The position numbers were made by a program, and so were the translations under genes. Below the pieces are notes generated by a model that had not been told where the DNA came from, ran no database searches, and saw nothing but the letters and a program-made list of their open reading frames with translations. From Comamonadaceae bacterium (lineage in GTDB: Bacteria > Pseudomonadota > Gammaproteobacteria > Burkholderiales > Burkholderiaceae_C), in the NCBI GenBank assembly GCA_947373185.1, contig CANBWP010000015.1:1-64000 (forward strand): a stretch of DNA of 64,000 nt. The letters are read 5' to 3'. Positions within the stretch are counted from its first letter, which is position 1. Every line of letters starts with the position of its first letter. This document shows, in pieces, positions 46,374 to 56,744 of this stretch.

Positions 46374-48495
46374 GAAATTATTTTTGAACTTTGCGTTGAA
46401 CCCCGTCTTACAACTTCAAACCTCCGAGTGCGGGCTGGCTTGCCTTTGCATGATTGCCAATGCGCGTGGCCAGCATTGGCGACTCATGGATTTGCGCGAA
46501 AAATTTCCACAGTCACTGAAGGGCGCCAACCTCAAACAACTCATCGATCAAAGCCATGTTCTTGGCTTCAACGCCAGGCCCGTTCGATTGGAGTTAGACG
46601 AGTTGCATCAACTCCAATTGCCCTGCATCTTGCATTGGGACTGCAACCATTTTGTGGTGTTGCAGAAAGTCAGCGGCACCAAAGTCACAGTGATGGACCC
46701 GGCCCTGGGTATTCGCACCCTCTCGCGAGCAGACATATCGCAACGCTTCACAGGGGTGGCACTCGAACTCTCGCCTCAAGCTCATTTCAAAACCAAAGCC
46801 CCTCCCAAATCTTTTCCCCTGTCATTGCTCACGGGCCACATCCAGGGCTTTGGCAAATCTGCCTTACAAATTGTGGCCTTGGCTTTCGTGCTCGAGTTGT
46901 TTGCCATCTTCATGCCGATCTTCAACCAGGCCGTTGTAGACGATGTCTTGACATCGGGTGACCACGAACTGCTGTCGGTCTTGGTCCTTGGATTTGCCCT
47001 CATCCTCCTGAGCCAATCTGCTCTTTCATTTGCGCGGAGTTGGTGGGTGATGGTCTTAAGTCAAACCATTTCCATTCAATGGTTGAGCAATGTCTTTGCA
47101 CACTTGCTCAAGTTGCCTGCACCTTGGTTTTCGCAACGCCATTTGGGCGACATCTCTTCGCGCTTTGGCGCAGTGCATGACATTCAAAAAACTTTAACGC
47201 AAACCAGCATCGAATCTGTGCTGGACGGCACCATGGCCATTGCAGCCTTGGCCATGATGTTCATCTACTCACCCCCACTCACATGGGTGGTCTTGATTGC
47301 CACCTGCTGCTATGCACTGGTCCGCTGGATCAGTTACAGCCCTTTTCGCCATGCTGCTTCAGAGCGCTTGGTGTTGTCGGGACAAGAACACAGTCATTTC
47401 ATTGAAACGCTGCGCGCCATGACGCCGCTCAAATTGTTTGGGCGTGAAAACGAAAGAAGAGCCCGTTGGCAAAGCCTCATGGTGGAAGTGATGAACCGTG
47501 ATTTTCAAACTGCCAAACTCAACATGGGATTCAATGCGGCTCGAACACTGATCTTTGGTTTAGAAAATTTGTGTGTGTTCTGGACAGGTGCCAAAATCAT
47601 TCTTTCATCTCAAGGGCCTGAGCGCAGCAACTCCGTTTTCACCATTGGCATGTTGCTTGCCTTCATCAGCTACAAGGTGCAATTCACAGGGCGCGTCAGC
47701 GCCTTGATCAACCAAGGCATTGAACTGAAGATGCTCAATTTGCATCGCGACAGATTGGCTGACATCGTCCTCACATCTCCCGAGCAAGACACGCCTCATG
47801 GCAATTTGCCCGCGCATGATTTATCGCACTTGCCGGCCAGTCTTGAACTGCGCAATGTGTCCTTTCGCTACAGTGAAGGCGAGCCGTGGTTGCTCCACAA
47901 TCTGGACTTGTACATTCATGCTGGCGAGCATGTGGCCATTACGGGGGCCAGTGGTTGCGGGAAAACCACCTTGCTCAAAATCTTATTGGGCTTGATCACG
48001 CCCACGCAAGGCATGGTTTTGTATGGCGGCGTACCCATTGCCCAATTGGGTTTGTCCAATGTGCGCCGCAAAATTGGGGTGGTGATGCAAGAAGACGTAT
48101 TGCTCACAGGCAGCATCGCCGACAACATTGCCTTTTTTGATTTGGCGCTCAATCAACAAAGAGTTGAAGCCTGTGCACAGCTGGCAGAAATTCACCACGA
48201 CATTGTGCGCATGCCCATGGCCTATCACAGCCTCATTGGTGAGTTGGGCTCTGGGCTCAGTGGAGGTCAAAAGCAACGCCTCTTATTAGCACGTGCACTT
48301 TATGCGCAACCGACTGTTCTGGCTTTAGACGAAGCCACCAGCCACTTAGACATGCAGAATGAACGTGCCGTATCTCACACATTGAAGCAACTCAAACTCA
48401 CACGCATCGTCATTGCCCACCGCCCCGAGACCATTGCCCAAGCCGACCGACAAATTGATTTCAGTCGCTTAGGACCTCAGATGGGCGTAAGATGA
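46354..48495 (+). CDS. C39-peptidase ABC exporter (CvaB/PCAT type)
   Basis: This protein cleaves double-glycine leaders and exports the peptide. The 713-residue frame has an N-terminal C39 domain with oxyanion Gln20, nucleophile Cys26 (LQTSECGLACL), His99 (CNHFVVLQ) and Asp115 (VMDPALG). Six TM helices lie at about 160-440, and the ATPase has GASGCGKTT, LSGGQKQR and ALDEATSHLD. All catalytic residues are intact. The ATG at 46354 lies within a terminator stem and lacks a Shine-Dalgarno site; a TTG at 46372, 46384 or 46396 may be the real start. It is the third component of the microcin-like locus. Confidence 0.9.
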   Translation: MCRLFVLKLFLNFALNPVLQLQTSECGLACLCMIANARGQHWRLMDLREKFPQSLKGANLKQLIDQSHVLGFNARPVRLELDELHQLQLPCILHWDCNHFVVLQKVSGTKVTVMDPALGIRTLSRADISQRFTGVALELSPQAHFKTKAPPKSFPLSLLTGHIQGFGKSALQIVALAFVLELFAIFMPIFNQAVVDDVLTSGDHELLSVLVLGFALILLSQSALSFARSWWVMVLSQTISIQWLSNVFAHLLKLPAPWFSQRHLGDISSRFGAVHDIQKTLTQTSIESVLDGTMAIAALAMMFIYSPPLTWVVLIATCCYALVRWISYSPFRHAASERLVLSGQEHSHFIETLRAMTPLKLFGRENERRARWQSLMVEVMNRDFQTAKLNMGFNAARTLIFGLENLCVFWTGAKIILSSQGPERSNSVFTIGMLLAFISYKVQFTGRVSALINQGIELKMLNLHRDRLADIVLTSPEQDTPHGNLPAHDLSHLPASLELRNVSFRYSEGEPWLLHNLDLYIHAGEHVAITGASGCGKTTLLKILLGLITPTQGMVLYGGVPIAQLGLSNVRRKIGVVMQEDVLLTGSIADNIAFFDLALNQQRVEACAQLAEIHHDIVRMPMAYHSLIGELGSGLSGGQKQRLLLARALYAQPTVLALDEATSHLDMQNERAVSHTLKQLKLTRIVIAHRPETIAQADRQIDFSRLGPQMGVR

Positions 48496-48534
48496 GCCCA
48501 CTCAAACACAACCCGTGTCTGCCTGATTGTCTAT

Positions 48535-49278
48535 GTGACATCCACCACTTTACCCGCGCCTTCTTCAACTTCACAGTCTTCACCGCCCTGGAAAAGTTCT
48601 TCGGGCTATCTCACCAAGCAAGAATCCATCGCTGTGCAAGGCGTTTCGAATCTGATCATTCGTTCACTGCTAGACAAGCAGCAGTTTTACGACCCCGATG
48701 ATGCAGCGCTGGATCTGGGCATTTCTTCTGCATTTTGGTCCCTTTTTGGTTTGCTCTGGCCTTCGGGCTCGCACCTTGCAGAGCGCATGGCGCTGCGACC
48801 GGTCAATGCACAAGAGCGTATCCTTGAAATTGGTTGTGGCCTTGCTTTGTCAAGTTTGGTGGGACACAGACGAGGGGCCAACATCACGGCTTCCGACTGC
48901 CACCCCTTGGCGGGTGCGTTTTTAAAAGAAAATTTGCGCTTGAACAACTTAGCGCCCATGGCATACAGACATGGTCACTGGGGTCAACACAATGATCAGC
49001 AACAAGACGCAACCGTCAATAGCAAATTTGATTTGATCATTGGCAGCGACATCTTGTATGAACGCGATGAGCGTGGCGATTTAGCGCACTACATCAACGA
49101 CCACATGGAAGATCATGCAGAGGTTTGGGTGGTTGATCCCAACCGCGGCAACCGTGCACATTTTCACCGCAACATGGCCGCTCAAGGTTTTTTACTCAGC
49201 GAAGAAGCCTTGGACATTTCGGCCAAAGAACACACAGCCGCTTACAAAGGCAGGATGCTGACCTACTACCGCGAGTGA
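48535..49278 (+). CDS. Class I SAM-dependent methyltransferase (lysine-MT/METTL-like)
   Basis: A 247-residue protein with SAM-binding motif I RILEIGCGLALSSLVGHRRG, an Asp after it (ASDCHPL) and the post-motif DLIIGSDILYE. The latter resembles the nicotinamide/lysine methyltransferase group (METTL21/FAM86-like). The first 25 residues are Ser/Thr/Pro-rich, starting at a GTG (48535) without a clear ribosome binding site. It begins 39 bases after the exporter stop. It may be part of that operon, modifying the peptide, or simply a neighbour. Confidence 0.75.
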   Translation: MTSTTLPAPSSTSQSSPPWKSSSGYLTKQESIAVQGVSNLIIRSLLDKQQFYDPDDAALDLGISSAFWSLFGLLWPSGSHLAERMALRPVNAQERILEIGCGLALSSLVGHRRGANITASDCHPLAGAFLKENLRLNNLAPMAYRHGHWGQHNDQQQDATVNSKFDLIIGSDILYERDERGDLAHYINDHMEDHAEVWVVDPNRGNRAHFHRNMAAQGFLLSEEALDISAKEHTAAYKGRMLTYYRE

Positions 49279-49287
49279 ACGCGTCAC

Positions 49288-50079
49288 TCAAAGTGCCCAG
49301 TCGTACTCAATGGTCAATGGCGCATGGTCACTGAACCGCGTTTCTTTGTAGATCTCTGCTTTTTGTGCGCCAGCCGCTAAGCTTGTAGTGGCCAATTGAT
49401 AGTCCAAGCGCCAGCCCACATTCTTGGCATACGCTTGGCCTCGATTGCTCCACCAGGTGTAGCAAGCATCGGTGGCTTCAGGATGCAAGCGGCGATACAC
49501 ATCCACCAGCGGGCCTTCCGTGGTCATGTGCGTCATCCAAGCGCGCTCCTCTGGCAAAAAGCCGCTGTTCTTGAGGTTGCCCTTCCAGTTCTTCAAGTCG
49601 GCTTGTTGGTGCGCAATGTTCACATCGCTGCACACAATGAATTCACGCTGCGCACCCAAGGCCTTCAAATGAGGCCCCATGAAATCCAAGAAGCGAAACT
49701 TGGCTTCTTGCCTTTCAGGGCCTGAGGAGCCGCTCGGAAAATACGTGCTGATCACTGACAGTTTGCGCTTGGGTGTGTCAAAGCGCACTTCTACAAAGCG
49801 TCCTTCGGCATCAAACTCGTCACAACCCATGCCCACCACGACCTCACTGGGTTCGTGCTTGCTGTACACCGCCACGCCCGAGTAGCCCTTCTTTTGGGCA
49901 AAATGAAAATGACCCTTGAGGCCCGCCAGGGTCTCAAATTTGCCTGCCACATCGGGCGCTTGTGCTTTAACCTCTTGCACGCAAATACAATCGGGATTGT
50001 TTTGAGCAATCCAAGCCTCCACCCCTTTGGTGGCCGCAGAACGGATGCCGTTCAAGTTCAAGCTGCTTAATTTAAACAA
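49288..50079 (-). CDS. xth: Exodeoxyribonuclease III
   Basis: An AP endonuclease/3' exonuclease of base-excision repair. The 263-residue product contains LNLNGIRSAATKGVEAWI, IQEVKAQ-type CVQEVKAQ, STYFPSGSSGPERQ, the WWSNRGQAYAKNVGWRLDYQL segment and the catalytic FSDHAPLTIEYD end. I place the start at TTG 50079 (MFKLSSLNLNG) since a GGGGA element lies 5 bases upstream; ATG 50091 (267 residues) is the alternative and would overlap the pyrE start codon. It is divergent from pyrE. Confidence 0.92.
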   Translation of the reverse strand: MFKLSSLNLNGIRSAATKGVEAWIAQNNPDCICVQEVKAQAPDVAGKFETLAGLKGHFHFAQKKGYSGVAVYSKHEPSEVVVGMGCDEFDAEGRFVEVRFDTPKRKLSVISTYFPSGSSGPERQEAKFRFLDFMGPHLKALGAQREFIVCSDVNIAHQQADLKNWKGNLKNSGFLPEERAWMTHMTTEGPLVDVYRRLHPEATDACYTWWSNRGQAYAKNVGWRLDYQLATTSLAAGAQKAEIYKETRFSDHAPLTIEYDWAL

Positions 50080-50089
50080 GGATTTCCCC

Positions 50090-50794
50090 ATGGTGACTGG
50101 ACACACGCCCCCAACCGACACAGCGGCCTTGGCGCAAGAGTTTGTTCAATTTTCCGTCGATGCAGGCGTGCTGCGGTTTGGTGAGTTCAAAACCAAAGCC
50201 GGCCGCATGAGCCCTTATTTCTTCAACGCAGGCTTGTTTGACGATGGCGCCAAACTCGGGAAACTGGCTCAATTCTATGCAAAAGCTTTGGTGGCCAGCG
50301 GGATCGAATTTGACATGATTTTTGGCCCTGCCTACAAAGGCATTCCTTTGGGTGCGGCGGTGTCAATTGAATTGGCGCGCTTGGGCAAAAACGTACCATT
50401 TGCCTACAACCGCAAAGAAGCCAAAGACCACGGCGAAGGGGGCACCTTGGTGGGCGCACCGCTCAAAGGTCGTGTACTCATTGTGGACGACGTGATGAGC
50501 GCAGGCACTGCGGCACGCGAGTCGATTGAGCTGATCAAAAAAGCCGGCGCCACTGCGCACGCCATCGCCATTGCCTTGGACCGACAAGAAATGGCCACCG
50601 AAGTTCAAGCCGATGGTACGGTGAAAGATGTGCCACACAGCGCCGTGCAATATGTGCGCAACACCTTGGGCATGGGCGTGTGCTGCATTGCGCAGCTGTC
50701 TGACTTGCTCGCTTACTTGTCGACTCAAAGCGGCAACGAGATGGGCCAGCACCTGCCCAAGGTACAAGCCTATCGCGATCGTTACGGCGTTTAA
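50090..50794 (+). CDS. pyrE: Orotate phosphoribosyltransferase
   Basis: PyrE joins orotate and PRPP to form OMP in pyrimidine synthesis. The 234-residue product has the LRFGEFKTKAGRMSPYFFNA orotate-binding region, FGPAYKGIPLGAAVS and the PRPP loop VLIVDDVMSAGTAARESIE. AAGGA lies 7 bases before the ATG at 50090. The gene ends shortly before a strong terminator. Confidence 0.96.
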   Translation: MVTGHTPPTDTAALAQEFVQFSVDAGVLRFGEFKTKAGRMSPYFFNAGLFDDGAKLGKLAQFYAKALVASGIEFDMIFGPAYKGIPLGAAVSIELARLGKNVPFAYNRKEAKDHGEGGTLVGAPLKGRVLIVDDVMSAGTAARESIELIKKAGATAHAIAIALDRQEMATEVQADGTVKDVPHSAVQYVRNTLGMGVCCIAQLSDLLAYLSTQSGNEMGQHLPKVQAYRDRYGV

Positions 50795-50800
50795 CGATTC

Positions 50801-50840
50801 AGAATTGCGCTTCAGCTGAGCTTGAAGCGCAATTCTCTTT
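50801..50840. terminator. Bidirectional terminator between pyrE and gatB
   Basis: A 14-base perfect stem, 50801-50814 with 50823-50836, has an 8-base loop. It is followed by CTTT on the plus strand. It lies between the convergent pyrE and gatB and likely serves both. Confidence 0.8.
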
Positions 50841-52296
50841 AAGCCTGTAGCTTCTTCAGCAAAAGCTCATTCACTTGCGCTGGGTTGGCCTTGCCTTTGC
50901 TGGCCTTCATGATGGGTCCCACCAAACCGTTCAAGGCTTTGCTGTTGCCCGCTCTGAACTCTTCGACGTTCTTCGGATTGGCCGCCAGTACTTCGTCAAT
51001 GATGGCTTCCAAGGCACCGGTGTCGTTCATCTGCTTCAGGCCTTTGGCCTCAATGATGGCATCCACTTCGCCGCCTTCAGTCCACAGCGCATCAAACACT
51101 TGTTTGGCCGCGCTGTTGCTGATGGTGTTGTCGGCAATGCGGCCAATCATGGCGGCCAGTTGCGCAGCACTCACAGGCGCTTGATCAATGCCCACTTCAC
51201 CGGCGTTCAAGCGACGAGACACTTCACCCATCACCCAGTTGCTGACCAACTTGGCTTGTCCACAGGCCTTGGCGGCCGCTTCAAAGTAAGCCGCCATGGC
51301 TTTGCTTTGCGTCAGCGTGGTGGCGTCGTACTCGGGCACGCCGTAGTCGGCCACAAAACGTGCCGCCATGACGCGAGGCAGCTCGGTCATCTCGGATTGC
51401 ACACGGGCTACCCAGTCGCGACCAATCACCAAAGGCGGCAAGTCGGGATCAGGGAAGTAACGGTAATCGGCCGCATCTTCCTTGGTGCGCATGGCGCGGG
51501 TTTCGCCCGTATCGGGGTCGAACAGCACCGTGGCTTGTTGAATCTCAAAGCCGTCTTCAATTTGCTCAATTTGCCAGCGCACTTCAAAGTCGATGGCTTG
51601 CTGCATGAACTTGAAGCTGTTCAAGTTTTTAATTTCGCGGCGAGTGCCTAAAGGGGCGCCAGGCTTGCGCACCGACACGTTGGCATCGCAACGGAAACTG
51701 CCCTCTTGCATGTTGCCATCGCAAATGCCAATCCAGGTGACAATTTTGTGCAGCTCTTTGGCATACGCCACCGCTTCTTCGCTCGAGCGAATGTCGGGCT
51801 CGGTCACAATTTCCAACAGCGGTGTGCCTGCACGATTCAGGTCGATGCCGCTCTGGCCAATGAAGTCTTCGTGCAAAGATTTGCCAGCGTCTTCTTCCAA
51901 GTGCGCACGCACCAAGCGAACTCTTTTTTTCTCATCGCCCACAAAGAAAGACACCTCGCCGCCTTGCACCACCGGAATTTCAAACTGACTGATTTGATAG
52001 CCCTTGGGCAAATCTGGGTAGAAGTAATTTTTGCGCGCAAAAATACTTTCTTCAGCAATGTGTGCACCCACCGCCAAGCCCAATTCAATGGCGCGTTCCA
52101 CCGCACCTTTGTTCATGACGGGCAGCGTGCCAGGCAAAGCCAAATCCACCGCACACGCTTGCGTGTTGGGCTCTGCACCAAACGCAATCGGTGCACGGCT
52201 GAAAATTTTGCTCTGTGTCGAAAGTTGGGCGTGGGTTTCAAAGCCAATGACCACTTCGTAGCCTTGGACCAACAGCGTTTTTTGTTTCGTGCTCAT
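50839..52296 (-). CDS. gatB: Asp/Glu-tRNA amidotransferase subunit B
   Basis: GatB activates mischarged Glu-tRNA(Gln)/Asp-tRNA(Asn) by phosphorylation. The 485-residue protein has [56 protein letters not shown] and the C-terminal YqeY-like domain ([16 protein letters not shown]). Its start overlaps gatA by 4 bases (ATGA). The presence of gatCAB implies indirect charging of Gln- and/or Asn-tRNA in this organism. Confidence 0.97.
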   Translation of the reverse strand: MSTKQKTLLVQGYEVVIGFETHAQLSTQSKIFSRAPIAFGAEPNTQACAVDLALPGTLPVMNKGAVERAIELGLAVGAHIAEESIFARKNYFYPDLPKGYQISQFEIPVVQGGEVSFFVGDEKKRVRLVRAHLEEDAGKSLHEDFIGQSGIDLNRAGTPLLEIVTEPDIRSSEEAVAYAKELHKIVTWIGICDGNMQEGSFRCDANVSVRKPGAPLGTRREIKNLNSFKFMQQAIDFEVRWQIEQIEDGFEIQQATVLFDPDTGETRAMRTKEDAADYRYFPDPDLPPLVIGRDWVARVQSEMTELPRVMAARFVADYGVPEYDATTLTQSKAMAAYFEAAAKACGQAKLVSNWVMGEVSRRLNAGEVGIDQAPVSAAQLAAMIGRIADNTISNSAAKQVFDALWTEGGEVDAIIEAKGLKQMNDTGALEAIIDEVLAANPKNVEEFRAGNSKALNGLVGPIMKASKGKANPAQVNELLLKKLQA

Positions 52297-53768
52297 TTTG
52301 CGCCTCCTGCTTGACGGAGGTGAAAGTCAGTGGCCTGCTGCAAACGGTGTGCAGCATTGAGCAACTGCACTTCTTTGAAATAATTGCCAATCAGCTGCAA
52401 GCCCACAGGCATGCCCTCTTCGCCAAATCCTGCTGGCACGCTCATGCCAGGCAAGCCCGCCAAAGAAGCTGGCAAGGTAAAGATGTCGGCCAAATAATTG
52501 GCCACAGGATCGTCGGCTTTTTCGCCCAACTTCCAGGCCACTGTAGGTGCAACAGGTCCTGCAATGACGTCGCAAATTTGGAAGGCTTGCTGGAAGTCAT
52601 CGGAAATCATGCGGCGAATTTTTTGCGCTTGCAGGTAGTACGCATCGTAGTAACCGTGCGACAACACATAGGCGCCCGTCATGATGCGGCGCTTCACTTC
52701 TTCGCCAAAACCTTCGGCGCGCGAGCGCTTGTACATCGACACGAGATCTGTGTAGTCCTTGGTGCGATGGCCAAACTTCACGCCATCAAAACGACTCAAA
52801 TTGCTTGACGCTTCTGCGGGCGCAATGATGTAGTAAACGGGAATGGAAAGCTCTGTGCGCGGCAAGCTGATGGGGACCAACTTGGCGCCCAGCTTTTCGT
52901 ATTCTTTCAACGCAGCATCGACGGCGGCGCGAACACCCGGCGCCAAACCTTCACCAAAGAATTCTTTGGGAATGCCAATGCGCAAGCCATCGATGGATGC
53001 ATTCAAATCGCGCGCAAAGTTTTCTGCAGGCACATCCAAAGATGTGGAGTCGCGGTCTAAGTCGGGGCCACACATGGCTGACAACATCAGCGCGCAGTCT
53101 TCTGCGGTGCGGGCCATAGGGCCAGCTTGGTCCAAGCTCGACGCATAGGCAATCATGCCGTAACGTGATGCACGGCCGTAAGTGGGCTTGATGCCCGTGA
53201 TACCGCAAAAGCTGGCGGGTTGGCGAATCGAACCACCCGTGTCGGTGCCGGTTGCAGCCGGCACCAAGCGCGCAGCCACTGCGGCCGCACTGCCACCCGA
53301 CGATCCGCCAGGTACACGCGCTGTGTCCCAAGGATTGGTCACGGATTTGTAAGCGGAGTTCTCATTGGACGAACCCATCGCGAATTCATCGCAATTGAGC
53401 TTGCCCACATTGACCATGCCCGCGCCGCCTTCTTGCACACCCAATTTGCGCACCACGGTCGCGTCAAACGGCGAGCGATAGCCCTCCAGCATCTTGGAGC
53501 CGGCCGTGGTGGGGAAGTCGGTGGTGACAAAAATATCTTTGTGGGCCATGGGCACGCCAGCCAAAGTGCCCGCCGTGCCCGCAGCCAATTGCGCATCGGC
53601 TTCTTTGGCTTGCGCCAGGCTGGCTTCTGGGTTGAGACTTAAAAAAGCCCCAGAATTATCGGCCTGGCAACGGGCCAAAAAGTGCTGGGTGAGTTCTGTC
53701 GCGCTGATTTTCTTCGCGCGAAGGTCAGCAGCCAAGGCTGCCACGGTCATGTCGTGCAATGCGGTCAT
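52293..53768 (-). CDS. gatA: Asp/Glu-tRNA amidotransferase subunit A
   Basis: GatA is the amidase that frees ammonia from glutamine. The 491-residue protein shows the amidase signature with catalytic Lys ([10 protein letters not shown]) and the Ser-cisSer stretch [20 protein letters not shown] followed by [16 protein letters not shown]. The order is gatC-gatA-gatB; gatA starts 9 bases after the gatC stop. Confidence 0.97.
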   Translation of the reverse strand: MTALHDMTVAALAADLRAKKISATELTQHFLARCQADNSGAFLSLNPEASLAQAKEADAQLAAGTAGTLAGVPMAHKDIFVTTDFPTTAGSKMLEGYRSPFDATVVRKLGVQEGGAGMVNVGKLNCDEFAMGSSNENSAYKSVTNPWDTARVPGGSSGGSAAAVAARLVPAATGTDTGGSIRQPASFCGITGIKPTYGRASRYGMIAYASSLDQAGPMARTAEDCALMLSAMCGPDLDRDSTSLDVPAENFARDLNASIDGLRIGIPKEFFGEGLAPGVRAAVDAALKEYEKLGAKLVPISLPRTELSIPVYYIIAPAEASSNLSRFDGVKFGHRTKDYTDLVSMYKRSRAEGFGEEVKRRIMTGAYVLSHGYYDAYYLQAQKIRRMISDDFQQAFQICDVIAGPVAPTVAWKLGEKADDPVANYLADIFTLPASLAGLPGMSVPAGFGEEGMPVGLQLIGNYFKEVQLLNAAHRLQQATDFHLRQAGGAK

Positions 53769-53777
53769 GCTGGCCCC

Positions 53778-54077
53778 TTACTCAATCACTTTGGGAACCA
53801 AAAACAGTCCCCGCTCCACGGCGGGGGCGCTTTGTTGGTTGGCTTCCCGCTGGTTAGGCTCGCTGGCCACATCAGCGCGCAGGCGCAAGGCCACTTCCTG
53901 GATGGTAGCGATGGGGTGCGGCAAGGGCTGAACGCCCGTGGTGTCCACAGCCCGCATGGCGTCCACAATGGTGAAAAAGCCGTTGATTTGGTCCAACATG
54001 CGTTGGCCCTCCTCTGGCGCGAGCTCTAACCGGGCCAAATTGGCAATCCGGTCAATATCTTGGGCAGTCAATGACAT
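53778..54077 (-). CDS. gatC: Asp/Glu-tRNA amidotransferase subunit C
   Basis: GatC stabilises GatA in the amidotransferase. The 99-residue protein begins [20 protein letters not shown] and has [20 protein letters not shown], typical of the family. It heads the gatCAB operon and is divergent from mreB across 209 bases. Confidence 0.95.
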   Translation of the reverse strand: MSLTAQDIDRIANLARLELAPEEGQRMLDQINGFFTIVDAMRAVDTTGVQPLPHPIATIQEVALRLRADVASEPNQREANQQSAPAVERGLFLVPKVIE

Positions 54078-54115
54078 AAAAAATCAACTCTTTACGGGCT
54101 CTTTACTGGCGCTGA

Positions 54116-55330
<1,215 letters not shown>

Positions 55331-55344
55331 GCCTGGCGCAATCC

Positions 55345-56226
55345 ATGGCGCTGGCGTCGATCGATCGCTCACCCCCACCCTTTTTCAGGGTGGGTTTTGC
55401 GCCCCTGACCAAACTCATTTTTTTCAGTGCCTTGTCGGTGCTGCTGATGTTTGGCGATAAGCAATTGCAATACACCCAACCGCTGCGCGCTGGGCTTTCA
55501 ACCCTGATCTTGCCCGTGCAGTGGCTCGTTCTTCAACCGGGCCATGCCGCCTCGGCCATCGGCGACTATTTTCAAAGCTTGGACCAAGCGCAAAAAAACT
55601 TGCAAGCCGTGCAAGTCAAAGCCTTGAACCAATCTCTGCGCGCCCAACAAGTTGAGCAATTGCTCATCGAAAATCAAAGCCTCCGGCAATTGGCCGGTTT
55701 GCAAAGCACTGTGGCCACCCCATCCCAAGTGGCCGAGGTTTTGTTTGACGTGCCCGACCCCTACAACCAGCGCATTGTCATCAACAAAGGGCAAAGCAAA
55801 GATGTGGTGCTGGGTTCGCCCGTGATGGACATTGGTGGCGTGGTGGGACAGGTCACGCGCGTGTACCCGCTCACCGCCGAAGTCACCCTCCTCACAGACC
55901 GTGACCAAAGCATCCCGGTGCTCAACAGCCGCACTGGCGCGCGCAACATCACCAGCGGCGACATCGTGGCAGGCGTGCCCGTCATCGAGTTGAAGTTCGT
56001 CCCCGCCAGCGCCGACGTCAAAGAAGGCGACCTGCTCACCACCAGTGGCATTGATGGTGTCTACCCCGCTGGCCTGCAAGTGGCGCGCATCAGTCACATC
56101 GAGCGGCGCGTGGACATCTCATTTGCGCGCATCCATGCCACCCCTTTGGCAGACATGAAAGGCCGGCACGTCTTGGTTCTCAAACCCACCGGCACACAGA
56201 ACAACAGCAAAGGAAAAACGCCATGA
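55345..56226 (+). CDS. mreC: Rod shape-determining protein MreC
   Basis: MreC is a bitopic inner-membrane protein that activates the elongasome enzymes from the periplasm. The 293-residue product has one TM helix (LTKLIFFSALSVLLMFGDKQ region), a coiled coil (residues 70-115) and the beta-rich domain with PYNQRIVINKGQSKDVVLGS and GLQVARISHIERR. Its stop overlaps the mreD start by 4 bases. Confidence 0.94.
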   Translation: MALASIDRSPPPFFRVGFAPLTKLIFFSALSVLLMFGDKQLQYTQPLRAGLSTLILPVQWLVLQPGHAASAIGDYFQSLDQAQKNLQAVQVKALNQSLRAQQVEQLLIENQSLRQLAGLQSTVATPSQVAEVLFDVPDPYNQRIVINKGQSKDVVLGSPVMDIGGVVGQVTRVYPLTAEVTLLTDRDQSIPVLNSRTGARNITSGDIVAGVPVIELKFVPASADVKEGDLLTTSGIDGVYPAGLQVARISHIERRVDISFARIHATPLADMKGRHVLVLKPTGTQNNSKGKTP

Positions 56227-56741
56227 TGGAGCGTGGTCAAGCCCTGCTGCTGCCCGTCAGCCCGTGGTTCATCGCGGGCAGTTTGGTGGTGTCCCTGCTG
56301 TTGAGCATGTTGATGGGCTTGTCACAAGCGCTCTGGCTGCCCGATGTGTTGGCGGTCAACATTTTCTTTTGGGGCATTCACCAGCCGCGCAGGGTTGGCA
56401 TGGGCATCGCTTTTTTCTTAGGCCTTTGGATGGATGTGCAGCAGTCGTCCCTCATGGGGCAGCACGCCTTGTGCTACGTGGTGCTCAACTACTTGGCCTT
56501 CAGCATGCACCGCCGACTGTTGTGGTTCACGATCAAAGAGCAGATGATTCAAATTTTGCCTTTCTTCATTGTGGCCGATGCCTTGGGCTTGGTCATTCGC
56601 CTCACAACGGGCGACGATTTTCCGGGTTGGTCGATCTTGCTAACGCCCTTCCTGGCCACACTGCTGTGGCCTATCGCCAATTTCATCTTGCTGGCACCAC
56701 AGCGTCGCGCGCACGATCCTGACGCCAACCGGCCCATTTAA
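56223..56741 (+). CDS. mreD: Rod shape-determining protein MreD
   Basis: A 172-residue integral membrane protein of the elongasome with about five TM helices (for example PWFIAGSLVVSLLLSMLMGL). QHALCYVVLNYLAF and the ATLLWPIANFILLAPQRR end match betaproteobacterial MreD. It lies between mreC (4-base overlap) and mrdA (3-base gap). Confidence 0.9.
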   Translation: MMERGQALLLPVSPWFIAGSLVVSLLLSMLMGLSQALWLPDVLAVNIFFWGIHQPRRVGMGIAFFLGLWMDVQQSSLMGQHALCYVVLNYLAFSMHRRLLWFTIKEQMIQILPFFIVADALGLVIRLTTGDDFPGWSILLTPFLATLLWPIANFILLAPQRRAHDPDANRPI

Positions 56742-56744
56742 GCC

